A DNA stretch of 36,948 bases, from the NCBI GenBank assembly GCA_944331805.1, contig CALVIS010000009.1:1-36948 (forward strand), given 5' to 3'. The position numbers were made by a program, and so were the translations under genes. This document shows positions 16,355 through 23,480 of this stretch, piece by piece. This DNA is from an uncultured Bacilli bacterium (GTDB taxonomy: Bacteria > Bacillota_I > Bacilli_A > RF39 > UBA660). The first letter of the stretch is position 1; every line of letters begins with the position of its first letter. The notes below the pieces were generated by a model, which was given only the letters and a program-made list of their open reading frames with translations, made no database searches and was not told the DNA's origin.

Positions 16355-16387
16355 ATAGAAAAAAAGAGATTAGTCAACTAACCTCTT
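16355..16387 (-). terminator. terminator of the XRE regulator gene
   Basis: A minus-strand stem AAGAGGTTAG/CTAATCTCTT (one mismatch) with loop TTGA is followed by seven T. It overlaps the stop codon of the regulator gene. Confidence 0.7.
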
Positions 16388-16726
16388 ACTTATAAGCTCA
16401 AGAGCCTTTTTAGGATCTTCTATTATCAATTGATGAATAGATTCTATTTCTCTTAATCCTTTAACAAACTCTATTTCTTCTTCTGCCATAGTAGTAACTT
16501 TTTTATTCTTACCCTTTGGCTTAACAGGATTATCATATCCTAGTAGATAATCGACATCAACATCTAATACCTTTCCTAATTTAGTTAATGTGTCTAGAGT
16601 TGGAACTCTTGTGCCATTTTCATAACAACAAATACTTACTTTTGTAACATTTACACGCTCGCCCAACTCGCGTTGCGTTAATCCGTTTGAGATACGCAAC
16701 TCTTTTAAACGTTTACTTAAAAGCAT
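16370..16726 (-). CDS. XRE-family helix-turn-helix regulator
   Basis: The protein has 118 residues. The N-terminal 60 form a Cro/C1-type HTH: RLKELRISNGLTQRELGERVNVTKVSIC with the recognition helix around 26-37, then YENGTRVPTLDTLTKLGKVLDVDVDYLLG. A basic linker (KPKGKNKK) leads to a short helical tail (about 80-118), possibly for dimerisation. AAGGAG precedes the ATG. It sits between ssb and the nucleoside phosphorylase on the same strand with its own promoter-like element (TTGACT-18-TATAGT upstream) and terminator. Targets are unknown. Direct TTTAGT repeats near its promoter could be an autoregulatory site but are weak. Confidence 0.85.
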   Translation of the reverse strand: MLLSKRLKELRISNGLTQRELGERVNVTKVSICCYENGTRVPTLDTLTKLGKVLDVDVDYLLGYDNPVKPKGKNKKVTTMAEEEIEFVKGLREIESIHQLIIEDPKKALELISKRLVD

Positions 16727-16827
16727 ATTTGTCTCTCCTTAATTAATTGTTTACTAAACTATAAATCTTTTTAATAGTAAAAGTCAACTAAAATTTCAAA
16801 ATTATTGAAAAATAAGTCTAAAAATGA

Positions 16828-17175
16828 CTAATTATCGATATTCTTGACATCATTTTTCTTCTTATTTGACAGAAAAGTTACTTTATCTGCTACTACTTCT
16901 AGAAAGTATCTTGAACCTTCTTCTGTCTTAATAATATTACTTTGAAGTCGACCTCTAACACCAACAATATCACCTACTGTGCAATATTCTTTAGTTAGTT
17001 TAGCTTTCTCTTCCCAAAGAGTACAATTAATAAAGTCTGTTTCATAAACACCATCCATATTCTTAAAAGAACGTGGTACTGCTAAAGAAAGAGTTCCTAC
17101 TTTCTTACCAGATTCTGTTTCTTTAATATCGATATCTTTAGTTAGACGACCTACTAAAATTAAACTATTTAACAT
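16828..17175 (-). CDS. ssb: short single-stranded DNA-binding protein, no acidic C-terminal tip
   Basis: The protein has 115 residues, an OB-fold SSB (MLNSLILVGRLTKDIDIKET, NCTLWEEKAKL, GVRGRLQS). It binds ssDNA during replication, repair or uptake. The protein stops shortly after the OB fold and ends NDVKNIDN. It lacks the Gly/Pro/Gln linker and the acidic DDDIPF-type tip that recruits partner proteins in housekeeping SSBs. Length and lack of tip resemble B. subtilis SsbB, the competence paralogue (113 residues), although a reduced housekeeping SSB is also possible. AAAGGAGG precedes the ATG. It does not lie between rpsF and rpsR, the usual place for ssbA, supporting a second-copy role. Confidence 0.9.
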   Translation of the reverse strand: MLNSLILVGRLTKDIDIKETESGKKVGTLSLAVPRSFKNMDGVYETDFINCTLWEEKAKLTKEYCTVGDIVGVRGRLQSNIIKTEEGSRYFLEVVADKVTFLSNKKKNDVKNIDN

Positions 17176-17238
17176 ACAATTCCTCCTTTCGAGAGATAAG
17201 GTAACACAGTTTTAAAATCTATGCAAAAAGAGAAAATT

Positions 17239-17291
17239 GCAAATTCAGGCAAATTTTGGCTCGAATTTTGTAAATTCATGGGGCGAATTTT
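17239..17291. repeat. cluster of phased RAATTY words upstream of ssb
   Basis: Five (A/G)AATT(C/T) words follow each other at roughly 9-13-base intervals. Two are the 8-base repeat CGAATTTT (17262-17269 and 17284-17291). The cluster lies between the suf terminator and the ssb start. It could be a binding array or chance in AT-rich DNA. Confidence 0.3.
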
Positions 17292-17293
17292 AA

Positions 17294-17322
17294 AAATTGA
17301 CCCTCATTTTGGGGGTCAATTT
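17294..17322 (-). terminator. terminator of the suf operon
   Basis: AAATTGACCC (17294-17303) and GGGTCAATTT (17313-17322) form a perfect 10-base-pair stem. On the minus strand it continues into TTAAAATT, just after the sufB stop. Confidence 0.75.
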
Positions 17323-17328
17323 GCAAAA

Positions 17329-18639
17329 TTACAAGTTTTTTTTCAAAATTTGATTTAGTTCTACGGCATACTCCATTGGTAGCTCTTTTCTAAACTCTTC
17401 TAGGAAACCTAAAACTATTAATTCTTCACAAGTTTCTTTAGGGATTCCTTTACTTTCAAGATAGAAAATACTAGCATAATTTATCTTAGAAACAGTCGCT
17501 TCATGTTCTATAGTACTAGTATTATTAGAGACTATATTTGTAGGTATAGTATCACTTATACTATCTTTATCTAGTATTAAAGTGTCGCATTTTATCATGG
17601 AGTATGAGTTAGTAGCAGTTTCTTTAATCTTAACATCTCCACGATATGTGGCATTACCTCCACCTCTTGCAATACTTTTAGAGATTATCTTACTATTAGT
17701 ATTTTTACCTAAGTGAATCATTCTAGCCCCTGTATCTTGAGTTTGTCCATGGGATGCGACAGCGATACTAATACAAGTACCGGTAGAGTTATCGCCTTTT
17801 AAGATACAACAAGGGTATTTCATAGTAAGTTTACTACCGATGTTACCATCAATCCACTCCATTGTACCATTTTCTTCGACTAAGGCTCTTTTAGTAACTA
17901 AGTTATAAACATTAGGAGCCCAGTTTTGAATAGTTGTATAACGACATTTACTATTTTTACCAACATAGATTTCGACAACGGCAGCATGAAGTGATGAAGT
18001 AGCATAAGTAGGAGCGGTACATCCTTCAATATAATGTAATTCACTATCATCATCGACAATGATTAAAGTTCTTTCAAACTGCCCCATTCCTTTACTATTA
18101 ATTCTAAAATAACTTTGTAGAGGTCTATCTAATCTGGTATGAGGTGGTATGTAGATAAAGCTTCCACCCGAAAATACAGAACCATTTAAAGCAGAGTATA
18201 AATTATCAGTATTTTTGACAATTTTACCAAAGTACTTTTTGACAAGGTCAGGATATTCTTTAATGGCATTATCAATGGATGTAAAGATTACTTTTTTGTC
18301 AGTAAGTTCTTTAAGCATATTATGATAGATTACTTCACTTTCATATTGAACACCCATACCAGCCATATATTGTTCACTTTCAAGGACACCTAGTTTATCT
18401 AATTCACTTTTAATTGGCTTCATTACTTTAGACCAGTCATCAGTTAATTCATCAGTTGTACTCTTATAGTAAATAATATCATCAAAGTTTAGTTTAAACT
18501 TAGGCCCAAATGGTAAGTTTTTATTCATTTTTTCAAAATATTCATATGACTTTAATCGATAATCCTTGACCCAATCTGCTTCTTTTTTATGTTCTGATAT
18601 TTTTAAAATATTCTCTTTGGTTAGTCCCTTAATCTCCAC
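17329..18639 (-). CDS. sufB: Fe-S cluster assembly scaffold SufB
   Basis: This is the scaffold subunit of the SufBCD complex, where Fe-S clusters are built before transfer to apo-proteins. It has 436 residues, slightly under the usual roughly 465. Conserved stretches include GMGVQYESEVIYHN, VFSGGSFIYIPPHTRLDRPLQSYFRIN, ELHYIEGCTAP, NVYNLVTKRALVEENGTMEWIDGN, KYPCCILKG and STIEHEATVSKI. Start is a GTG at 18639, 6 bases after AAAGGAGG, overlapping the end of sufU by 11 bases, so translation is coupled. It is the last gene of the operon, as in the Bacillota order C-D-S-U-B, and is followed by a strong terminator. Confidence 0.96.
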   Translation of the reverse strand: MEIKGLTKENILKISEHKKEADWVKDYRLKSYEYFEKMNKNLPFGPKFKLNFDDIIYYKSTTDELTDDWSKVMKPIKSELDKLGVLESEQYMAGMGVQYESEVIYHNMLKELTDKKVIFTSIDNAIKEYPDLVKKYFGKIVKNTDNLYSALNGSVFSGGSFIYIPPHTRLDRPLQSYFRINSKGMGQFERTLIIVDDDSELHYIEGCTAPTYATSSLHAAVVEIYVGKNSKCRYTTIQNWAPNVYNLVTKRALVEENGTMEWIDGNIGSKLTMKYPCCILKGDNSTGTCISIAVASHGQTQDTGARMIHLGKNTNSKIISKSIARGGGNATYRGDVKIKETATNSYSMIKCDTLILDKDSISDTIPTNIVSNNTSTIEHEATVSKINYASIFYLESKGIPKETCEELIVLGFLEEFRKELPMEYAVELNQILKKNL

Positions 18640-19060
18640 TATTTTCCTCCTTTAGAATCTTATTAATTGTATCGACAGGCAGAAGGGCACAGTGTTTTCT
18701 ATTAGGTTGCATATAGATAGTATCATAGGCCATAAGTTCACCTAATTTTTCTTCATCATAATCTTTTTCATCGATTAGATGTTCATAGTTTTCTATTAAA
18801 TCTTTAACTTCATCAACACTCTTCCCTATTATTTTTCTTAAGAAAATAGAGGTAGCGGAAGTTGAGATTGCACATGCTTCACCATCAAAGTTAGCATCTA
18901 CTACCTTACCATCTTCTATTTTTAGTTCTATATCGATATTATCAATACAAGATTCATTATTAGTATTCGCTTTTTTATAGCCACTTTCATTTTTTAGACC
19001 CTTATGATAAGGATTATTATAATTATCTAGTATTATTTCTCTTTTTAATTCTGCATCCAT
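18629..19060 (-). CDS. sufU: SufU sulfur-transfer protein
   Basis: The protein has 143 residues of the IscU-like fold. The three conserved Cys are in NESCIDN, GEACAISTSATS and NRKHCALLP, and Asp in IDNID lies beside the first. In Bacillota, SufU binds zinc and accepts persulfide from SufS rather than acting as a scaffold. The 18-20-residue insertion that distinguishes SufU from IscU appears present (about 90-112, YEHLIDEKDYDEEKLGELMAY). GGAGG lies 5 bases before the ATG. It sits 9 bases after sufS, its enzymatic partner, and overlaps sufB. Confidence 0.95.
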   Translation of the reverse strand: MDAELKREIILDNYNNPYHKGLKNESGYKKANTNNESCIDNIDIELKIEDGKVVDANFDGEACAISTSATSIFLRKIIGKSVDEVKDLIENYEHLIDEKDYDEEKLGELMAYDTIYMQPNRKHCALLPVDTINKILKEENSGD

Positions 19061-19069
19061 AAATACCTC

Positions 19070-20275
19070 CTACAATATTACTTTAAATAAATCATCAGAC
19101 TTTTCTAAGACTTCTACTAACTTATCTATTTCTTCTTTAGTATTATAAAAATATAAACTGATACGACAAGTATTTTTAATATTTATTTCATCTTTTAAAA
19201 TTTTCGCACAGTGATTACCAGCTCTTACACAGATATTATAATGGTCTAGGTAAATGGCTGTATCTTGACTAAATATTCCTTCTAGGTTAAATGCTAGGAC
19301 ACCACTATCAGTACTTTTGTTATATAAAATTACTTTAGTATTACTTTCTAGTTTAGAGACAAGATATCTCTTTAGTTCTTTTTCGTATTCATAGATTTTA
19401 TCCATACCTATTTTTTGTAAATAATCAATGGCAGAGCCTAGTCCTATTACTTCAGCGATAGGAGGAGTTCCAGCTTCAAATCTTGTTGGAATGCTCTTAT
19501 ACTCTACTTCTCCTGTTACTTCAAAGTATTGATTCATGCCTCCACCATATTCTATAGGTCTCATCTTTTCTAAATATTCTTCTTTAGCATAAAGTACTCC
19601 TACTCCAGTTGGTCCTAACATTTTGTGAGCAGAAAAGGTTAGAAAATCGATATCATCTTTAATAACATCTGTAGGCATATGAGGAACACTTTGGGCACCA
19701 TCTACTACTAATATTATGTTATGTTTATGAGCGATTTTACTTATTTTATTAATATCTCTAACATCTCCTACAACGTTAGTAATATGAGCGATAGAGATTA
19801 CTTTAGTATTTTCATTTATAGTATTAGTTAAAGCTTCTAGAGTTAATTCATGATTATCATTTAGAGGAATATAACTTATCTTTATCTTTTTATCTTTAGA
19901 TAACTCTAACCAAGGTAAGACATTTGAGGCATGTTCACTTTTAGTAAGTAAAACTTCATCACCTTCATTTAAATAATTTTTCATAAAGCCAAAGACTATT
20001 TTGTTAAGTGAATCTGTATCACCTGCTGTAAAAACTATCTCTTTACTACTCTTAGCATTTATAAAGTCTTTTACTTTATCTCTAACTTTTTCATACTCTT
20101 CACTTGCTTTAAGAGATATTTTATAATCTCCTCTATGAATATTCGCTCCATAATTATAGTAGTAATCATCCATCGCTTCAACTACACATTTAGGTTTTAG
20201 GGTTGTCGCTCCATTATCAAAATATATTATATCATTATTTAAAATAGGAAAATCTTCACGATTAATAATAATCAC
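19070..20275 (-). CDS. sufS: cysteine desulfurase SufS
   Basis: This PLP enzyme (401 residues from the outer start) takes sulfur from cysteine and delivers it to SufU. Visible are YFDNGATTLKP, HRGDYKIS, TKSEHASNVLPWLEL, VDGAQSVPHM, FSAHKMLGPTGVG with the PLP Lys, RFEAGTPPI, and the catalytic Cys in RAGNHCAKIL. The start is unusual. GGGAGG lies at 20275-20280, so the in-frame GTG at 20273-20275 overlaps the Shine-Dalgarno. No ATG, GTG or TTG exists at normal distance; three ATT codons (20264-20272) do, at 2, 5 and 8 bases. The coordinate given is the outer limit; AUU initiation at 20269 or 20266 is likely. Downstream the protein aligns well from REDFPIL on. Confidence 0.94.
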   Translation of the reverse strand: MIIINREDFPILNNDIIYFDNGATTLKPKCVVEAMDDYYYNYGANIHRGDYKISLKASEEYEKVRDKVKDFINAKSSKEIVFTAGDTDSLNKIVFGFMKNYLNEGDEVLLTKSEHASNVLPWLELSKDKKIKISYIPLNDNHELTLEALTNTINENTKVISIAHITNVVGDVRDINKISKIAHKHNIILVVDGAQSVPHMPTDVIKDDIDFLTFSAHKMLGPTGVGVLYAKEEYLEKMRPIEYGGGMNQYFEVTGEVEYKSIPTRFEAGTPPIAEVIGLGSAIDYLQKIGMDKIYEYEKELKRYLVSKLESNTKVILYNKSTDSGVLAFNLEGIFSQDTAIYLDHYNICVRAGNHCAKILKDEINIKNTCRISLYFYNTKEEIDKLVEVLEKSDDLFKVIL

Positions 20276-20287
20276 CTCCCTTGTACT

Positions 20288-20806
20288 TTACTTTCTTCCA
20301 AAAATATCTGGTGTACCACCAATAAATTCTATTTTTCCATCATTATATACAACAGCTTGACTATCTTTTATGGCATAGACTTTAAACTCATTATCTTCTA
20401 AGACTCTTTCAAAAAAATCTTTAGTCCACTTTTTATGGTCTTCTCTCATGTAATGAGGAATTATATTGAAATCTACTAAGTTGAGTTCTTCTTCTCTAAA
20501 AAGTTTTTCTAATAAATGTTGTTTACCACCAATTATATAAATTAAGTCTGCCATATTTAAACGTTTCTTTATTTCTTCTTTGGTATAGGCTCTAAAGTTA
20601 ACAAAATCTATAATTCCACCAATATATTTTTCAATGTTAGATAGTTCTTTTATTAGCCATCTTTTATCTTTTGTGCCATCAAGTCCTACATAGGCTTCAT
20701 TAATTATAGCAATGTTTATTTCTTTTAAGGGCTTTCCTACTAATTTTTCTACTTCTTTAGCAATTTCATTAGTAGTAAATCCTTGTGATGCTAAAACTAA
20801 TTTCAA
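20288..20806 (-). CDS. peptidase S51 (PepE)-like protein lacking the serine-nucleophile loop
   Basis: The protein has 172 residues from a TTG at 20806 (GAGGTGA 5-8 bases before). It begins MKLVLASQGFTTNE and shows the S51/PepE layout: an ADLIYIIGGKQHLLEKL strand-loop (about 87-102) equivalent to GGN-T-LL, then PHYM (117-120), then KVYAIKDSQAVVYNDGKIEFIGG. S51 enzymes of about 210-230 residues carry a GxSAG nucleophile elbow between the GG loop and the PHY motif. Here KLFREEELNLVDFNIIPHY joins the two directly, so about 50 residues with the serine are missing. It is therefore probably not a working peptidase. It sits in the suf operon between sufD and sufS, spaced like the other genes; a binding or structural role is a guess. 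Confidence 0.75.
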   Translation of the reverse strand: MKLVLASQGFTTNEIAKEVEKLVGKPLKEINIAIINEAYVGLDGTKDKRWLIKELSNIEKYIGGIIDFVNFRAYTKEEIKKRLNMADLIYIIGGKQHLLEKLFREEELNLVDFNIIPHYMREDHKKWTKDFFERVLEDNEFKVYAIKDSQAVVYNDGKIEFIGGTPDIFGRK

Positions 20807-20811
20807 TGTAA

Positions 20812-21480
20812 TCACCTCATTACTTTATCTAAAATATTATCAAGTAGGCTCTCATAATCTTTAGGTAACTCTACCATTTTCATAAAACCATTTAATAAAA
20901 GATTAAAAGCTGCTTTCTTACTTATTCCTTTTGTTTCTAAATAGAATAATAATTTATTATCAAAGGGACCTGTATATGCAGAATGATTTGCAACAGAATC
21001 AAACTCATCGATAAAAAGATTTGGTTCTATTAAACTTTTACCCTCATCTAAATTAATTATTCTACTAGACTGATTACATATTGAACCTATCATACCCTTT
21101 TTAATATAGCCATTAACACTAAACTTTAAATCTCCCCTACCATAACTAATACCATGACATATAACATTACTTATAGTATCTTTGTTTTGATGATAAACAT
21201 TTACTTCATTAGTTATCTTTTTATCAGTAACAGTCATATTATAAAAATCTAGTTTAGCATTATTATAGATATTAATATTAATAGTAATACTTTCAGTAGT
21301 AATATTATAAATAGTTGTATAGTTTAAAATATTAAAATCAACTTTTATATTATTTTTTGTTACAAGATATAGTTTTACATTATTACTTTTAATGTTAATA
21401 GTAGTATCTTTATCTAGTTCTAGTTTAAAGGTACCTTCTTTATTAAAACAAACTGTACTATCTAATAATATATTATTCAT
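20812..21480 (-). CDS. sufD: shortened SufD-like protein
   Basis: The protein has 222 residues, about half the usual SufD length (roughly 430). It keeps the beta-helix core and C-terminal part shared with SufB, with the recognisable run LIEPNLFIDEFDSVANHSAYTGPFDNKLLFYLETKGISKKAAFNLLLNGF near 160-205. It lacks the helical N-terminal domain. SufD pairs with SufB and SufC; the C-terminal helices that contact SufC appear intact, so it may still complete the complex. ATG at 21480 overlaps the sufC end by 8 bases; a GTG at 21489 is the alternative. Its stop codon overlaps the Shine-Dalgarno of the S51-like gene. The frame is open with no sign of a recent frameshift, so it looks like a stable short form. 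Confidence 0.85.
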   Translation of the reverse strand: MNNILLDSTVCFNKEGTFKLELDKDTTINIKSNNVKLYLVTKNNIKVDFNILNYTTIYNITTESITININIYNNAKLDFYNMTVTDKKITNEVNVYHQNKDTISNVICHGISYGRGDLKFSVNGYIKKGMIGSICNQSSRIINLDEGKSLIEPNLFIDEFDSVANHSAYTGPFDNKLLFYLETKGISKKAAFNLLLNGFMKMVELPKDYESLLDNILDKVMR

Positions 21481-22234
21481 GATTTTCACTCATTTCTACT
21501 TCATTTACCCCAGTAAAACCTGTTTTTTCTATTTGTTTGGCAAGAGTAATATCTCCTGTTTTGATTATCTTACCATCTTTCATCTCATGAACAAAGTCTG
21601 GTTTAATTAAATCTAAAACTCTACTATAATGAGTAATGATTAAGACACTAGTATCTTGATGTTCTTTTAAATATTCATTGATGTTTTTGGCAACTACTTT
21701 TAGACTATCTACATCTAGTCCACTATCTAATTCATCTAAAATAATAAAACTAGGAGCTAAGACTTTTAGTCCTAAAACTTCATTTTTCTTTCTTTCACCA
21801 CCAGATAATCCCTTATTAATAGATCTATGCATAACGTCTTTTGGTAGATTTAGAGAGTCTAATTCTTTTTTCATCTTAGTAATAAAAGTATATAGATTAG
21901 TATCACTACCTCTTTCTTTTAGGGCAGTTCTTAAAGCTTCACTATTACTTACACCATCAATAATAGATGGGTCTTGCATAAGTAAATATATTCCTAGTCT
22001 TGCAATGGCATCTGTTGATAAGTCATTTAGAATTTTATCATTATAAGTAATAGTACCAGCATTAATAACATAATCAGGATGGTGCATTATTACTTTTGAT
22101 AAAGTACTTTTACCCACTCCATTAGGTCCCATAATAGCATGAATTTCTCCATCATTTATTGTAAGAGAAAAATCTTTTAATATTTCTTTATTAGTATCTT
22201 TTGTTAAAACATTTAATTTATCTATTTTAAACAC
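21473..22234 (-). CDS. sufC: Fe-S assembly ATPase SufC
   Basis: This ABC-type ATPase (253 residues) drives conformational change in SufBCD. The Walker A is GPNGVGKST, the signature region LSGGERKKNEVLGLKVL, the Walker B FIILDELDSGLDVDSL, and the switch His is in LIITHYSRVL. Start GTG at 22234, preceded by AAAGGGTGAT. It is the first gene of the suf operon. A TTGACA-16-TATCAT promoter lies about 20 bases upstream, giving a short leader. It overlaps sufD by 8 bases. Confidence 0.96.
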   Translation of the reverse strand: MFKIDKLNVLTKDTNKEILKDFSLTINDGEIHAIMGPNGVGKSTLSKVIMHHPDYVINAGTITYNDKILNDLSTDAIARLGIYLLMQDPSIIDGVSNSEALRTALKERGSDTNLYTFITKMKKELDSLNLPKDVMHRSINKGLSGGERKKNEVLGLKVLAPSFIILDELDSGLDVDSLKVVAKNINEYLKEHQDTSVLIITHYSRVLDLIKPDFVHEMKDGKIIKTGDITLAKQIEKTGFTGVNEVEMSENHE

Positions 22235-22255
22235 GTTATCACCCTTTCTAATTGT

Positions 22256-22283
22256 ATGATAAAATATATTATAATATTGTCAA
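22256..22283 (-). promoter_or_regulatory. suf operon promoter
   Basis: Consensus TTGACA (22278-22283) and TATCAT (22256-22261) are 16 bases apart on the minus strand, just before sufC. A palindrome overlaps the -35 box. Confidence 0.75.
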
Positions 22284-22287
22284 TATT
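22273..22287. promoter_or_regulatory. operator-like palindrome over the suf -35 box
   Basis: AATATTG-T-CAATATT is a perfect 7+1+7 inverted repeat covering the -35 hexamer, in the position of a repressor site. No known regulator is assigned. Confidence 0.45.
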
Positions 22288-22320
22288 TATGTTAAAAGAC
22301 ATGCTTAGTATAACACATAA

Positions 22321-22349
22321 TTGCTTATATTTAAAGAATTTGATAAAAT
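22321..22349 (+). promoter_or_regulatory. promoter of the membrane-anchored hypothetical/HIT unit
   Basis: TTGCTT (22321-22326) and TAAAAT (22344-22349) are 17 bases apart, divergent from the suf promoter. Confidence 0.6.
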
Positions 22350-22374
22350 AATAGTTAGATGGATTGTGATATTT

Positions 22375-23034
22375 ATGAGTAGAAAAAAAATGAATAGTTT
22401 AATGATAGGACAAGCTTTACTTTGGGGACTGATTATTATTTTTTTTGGAATTATTGTTGTTAGAGAAAAAGTTCCTAGCCTAAAGTCTAAGACTGTAGAA
22501 GAAGATATTAATGCTTATTATGAAGAAAAATATAAGGACTTAGACGTATTAAGCAGTGATTTAGAATATAACAAAGATGATAATAGTTATAGTATTACTT
22601 ATTATAATAAAGATTATCGTGAGTTAAATTTTACTATTACTTCTTTAAATAATAAGATAACAGATAATTATAAAGAGAATTATATAAAAGGAAAAGAAGT
22701 ATTGGAGAAAGCTAGTAAAGAGGTTTTAGATAAGTATGAAGAGATTTTTAAAAATACCAACTTTCAAAATATTAAGATAGAGTTTAAAGACTTAGATAAG
22801 TATAGTGATGCGGAAGTGATAGATATCTTAGAAGGAAATATTTATAATACAGGTTATTACTCTGTTAGTTACTATGTTAAAGTTGATAGTTTAGATGATG
22901 TTTATCTTAATAATTTAATTAATAGTTTTAATAGCATTGCCGCAAGTAATGGCTTAAATACAAATAATTATAGTGTTACTTTTGATAATAATGGTATAAT
23001 AAAGTTAGTTGAAGGAGGAGATTTTAATGAATGA
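22375..23034 (+). CDS. membrane-anchored protein, function unknown
   Basis: I do not recognise this 219-residue protein. Basic MSRKKMNSL precedes one membrane helix (about 10-30). The rest is an exported soluble domain rich in Asp, Tyr, Asn and Lys with alternating beta strands and a central helical part (ENYIKGKEVLEKASKEVLDKYEEIF, about 103-127). The ATG at 22375 is chosen because the TTGCTT-TAAAAT promoter sits upstream of it; the longer in-frame TTG at 22321 is the -35 box itself. The Shine-Dalgarno is weak. It overlaps the HIT gene by 8 bases, so the two are translationally coupled, although no functional link is obvious. Confidence 0.7.
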   Translation: MSRKKMNSLMIGQALLWGLIIIFFGIIVVREKVPSLKSKTVEEDINAYYEEKYKDLDVLSSDLEYNKDDNSYSITYYNKDYRELNFTITSLNNKITDNYKENYIKGKEVLEKASKEVLDKYEEIFKNTNFQNIKIEFKDLDKYSDAEVIDILEGNIYNTGYYSVSYYVKVDSLDDVYLNNLINSFNSIAASNGLNTNNYSVTFDNNGIIKLVEGGDFNE

Positions 23035-23425
23035 TTGTTTATTTTGTAAAATAATTAAAGGAGATATTCCATCTTATAAATTATATGAAGATGATAAAGT
23101 ACTAGCATTTTTAGATGTTAATCCTAATAGTGATGGTCATACTTTAGTTATTCCTAAAGAACATTATGAAAATTTATTTAGTACACCTAATGAAGTTATT
23201 ACTTATATGATTGATACTATTAAGACGAAGATTTATCCTATCTTAAAAGAAAAACTTAATATTGATGGTTTAACTATTTGTCAGAATAATTTCTATGGAC
23301 AAGATGTTAAACATTATCATATCCATTTAATACCAAGATATGATAGTGATAGTTTTAAATGTACTTTTGATAGTAGTAAAGTTAGTGATATTAAAAATGT
23401 TTATGAAAAGTTAAAAACTGAGTAG
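23027..23425 (+). CDS. hit: HIT-family nucleotide hydrolase/transferase
   Basis: The protein has 132 residues. It begins MNDCLFCKIIKGDIPSYKLYED, typical of bacterial Hint-like HIT proteins. GHTLVIPKEHYENL and the triad motif HYHIHLIPR (His-x-His-x-His, near 105-112) form the nucleotide-binding active site. These enzymes hydrolyse phosphoramidate or adenylyl nucleotides in the cytoplasm; the physiological substrate is unknown. AAGGAGGAG lies 6 bases before the ATG at 23027. The outer in-frame TTG at 23009 overlaps that Shine-Dalgarno and is rejected. It ends just before a bidirectional terminator. Confidence 0.93.
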   Translation: MNDCLFCKIIKGDIPSYKLYEDDKVLAFLDVNPNSDGHTLVIPKEHYENLFSTPNEVITYMIDTIKTKIYPILKEKLNIDGLTICQNNFYGQDVKHYHIHLIPRYDSDSFKCTFDSSKVSDIKNVYEKLKTE

Positions 23426-23447
23426 AGATTTTTCTTTACTCATAGTT

Positions 23448-23480
23448 AAAAGTTTTACGGTTAGAGTCGCAAAACTTTTT
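23448..23480. terminator. bidirectional terminator between convergent genes
   Basis: AAAAGTTTT (23448-23456) and AAAACTTTT (23471-23479) form a 9-base-pair stem with T tract on the plus strand and A/T runs on the other. It lies between the HIT gene and the convergent membrane-protein gene. Confidence 0.65.

Noticed and set aside
21678-22046. 122-codon plus-strand ORF opposite sufC
   Set aside because: Shadow of a well-conserved ABC ATPase gene without its own signals.
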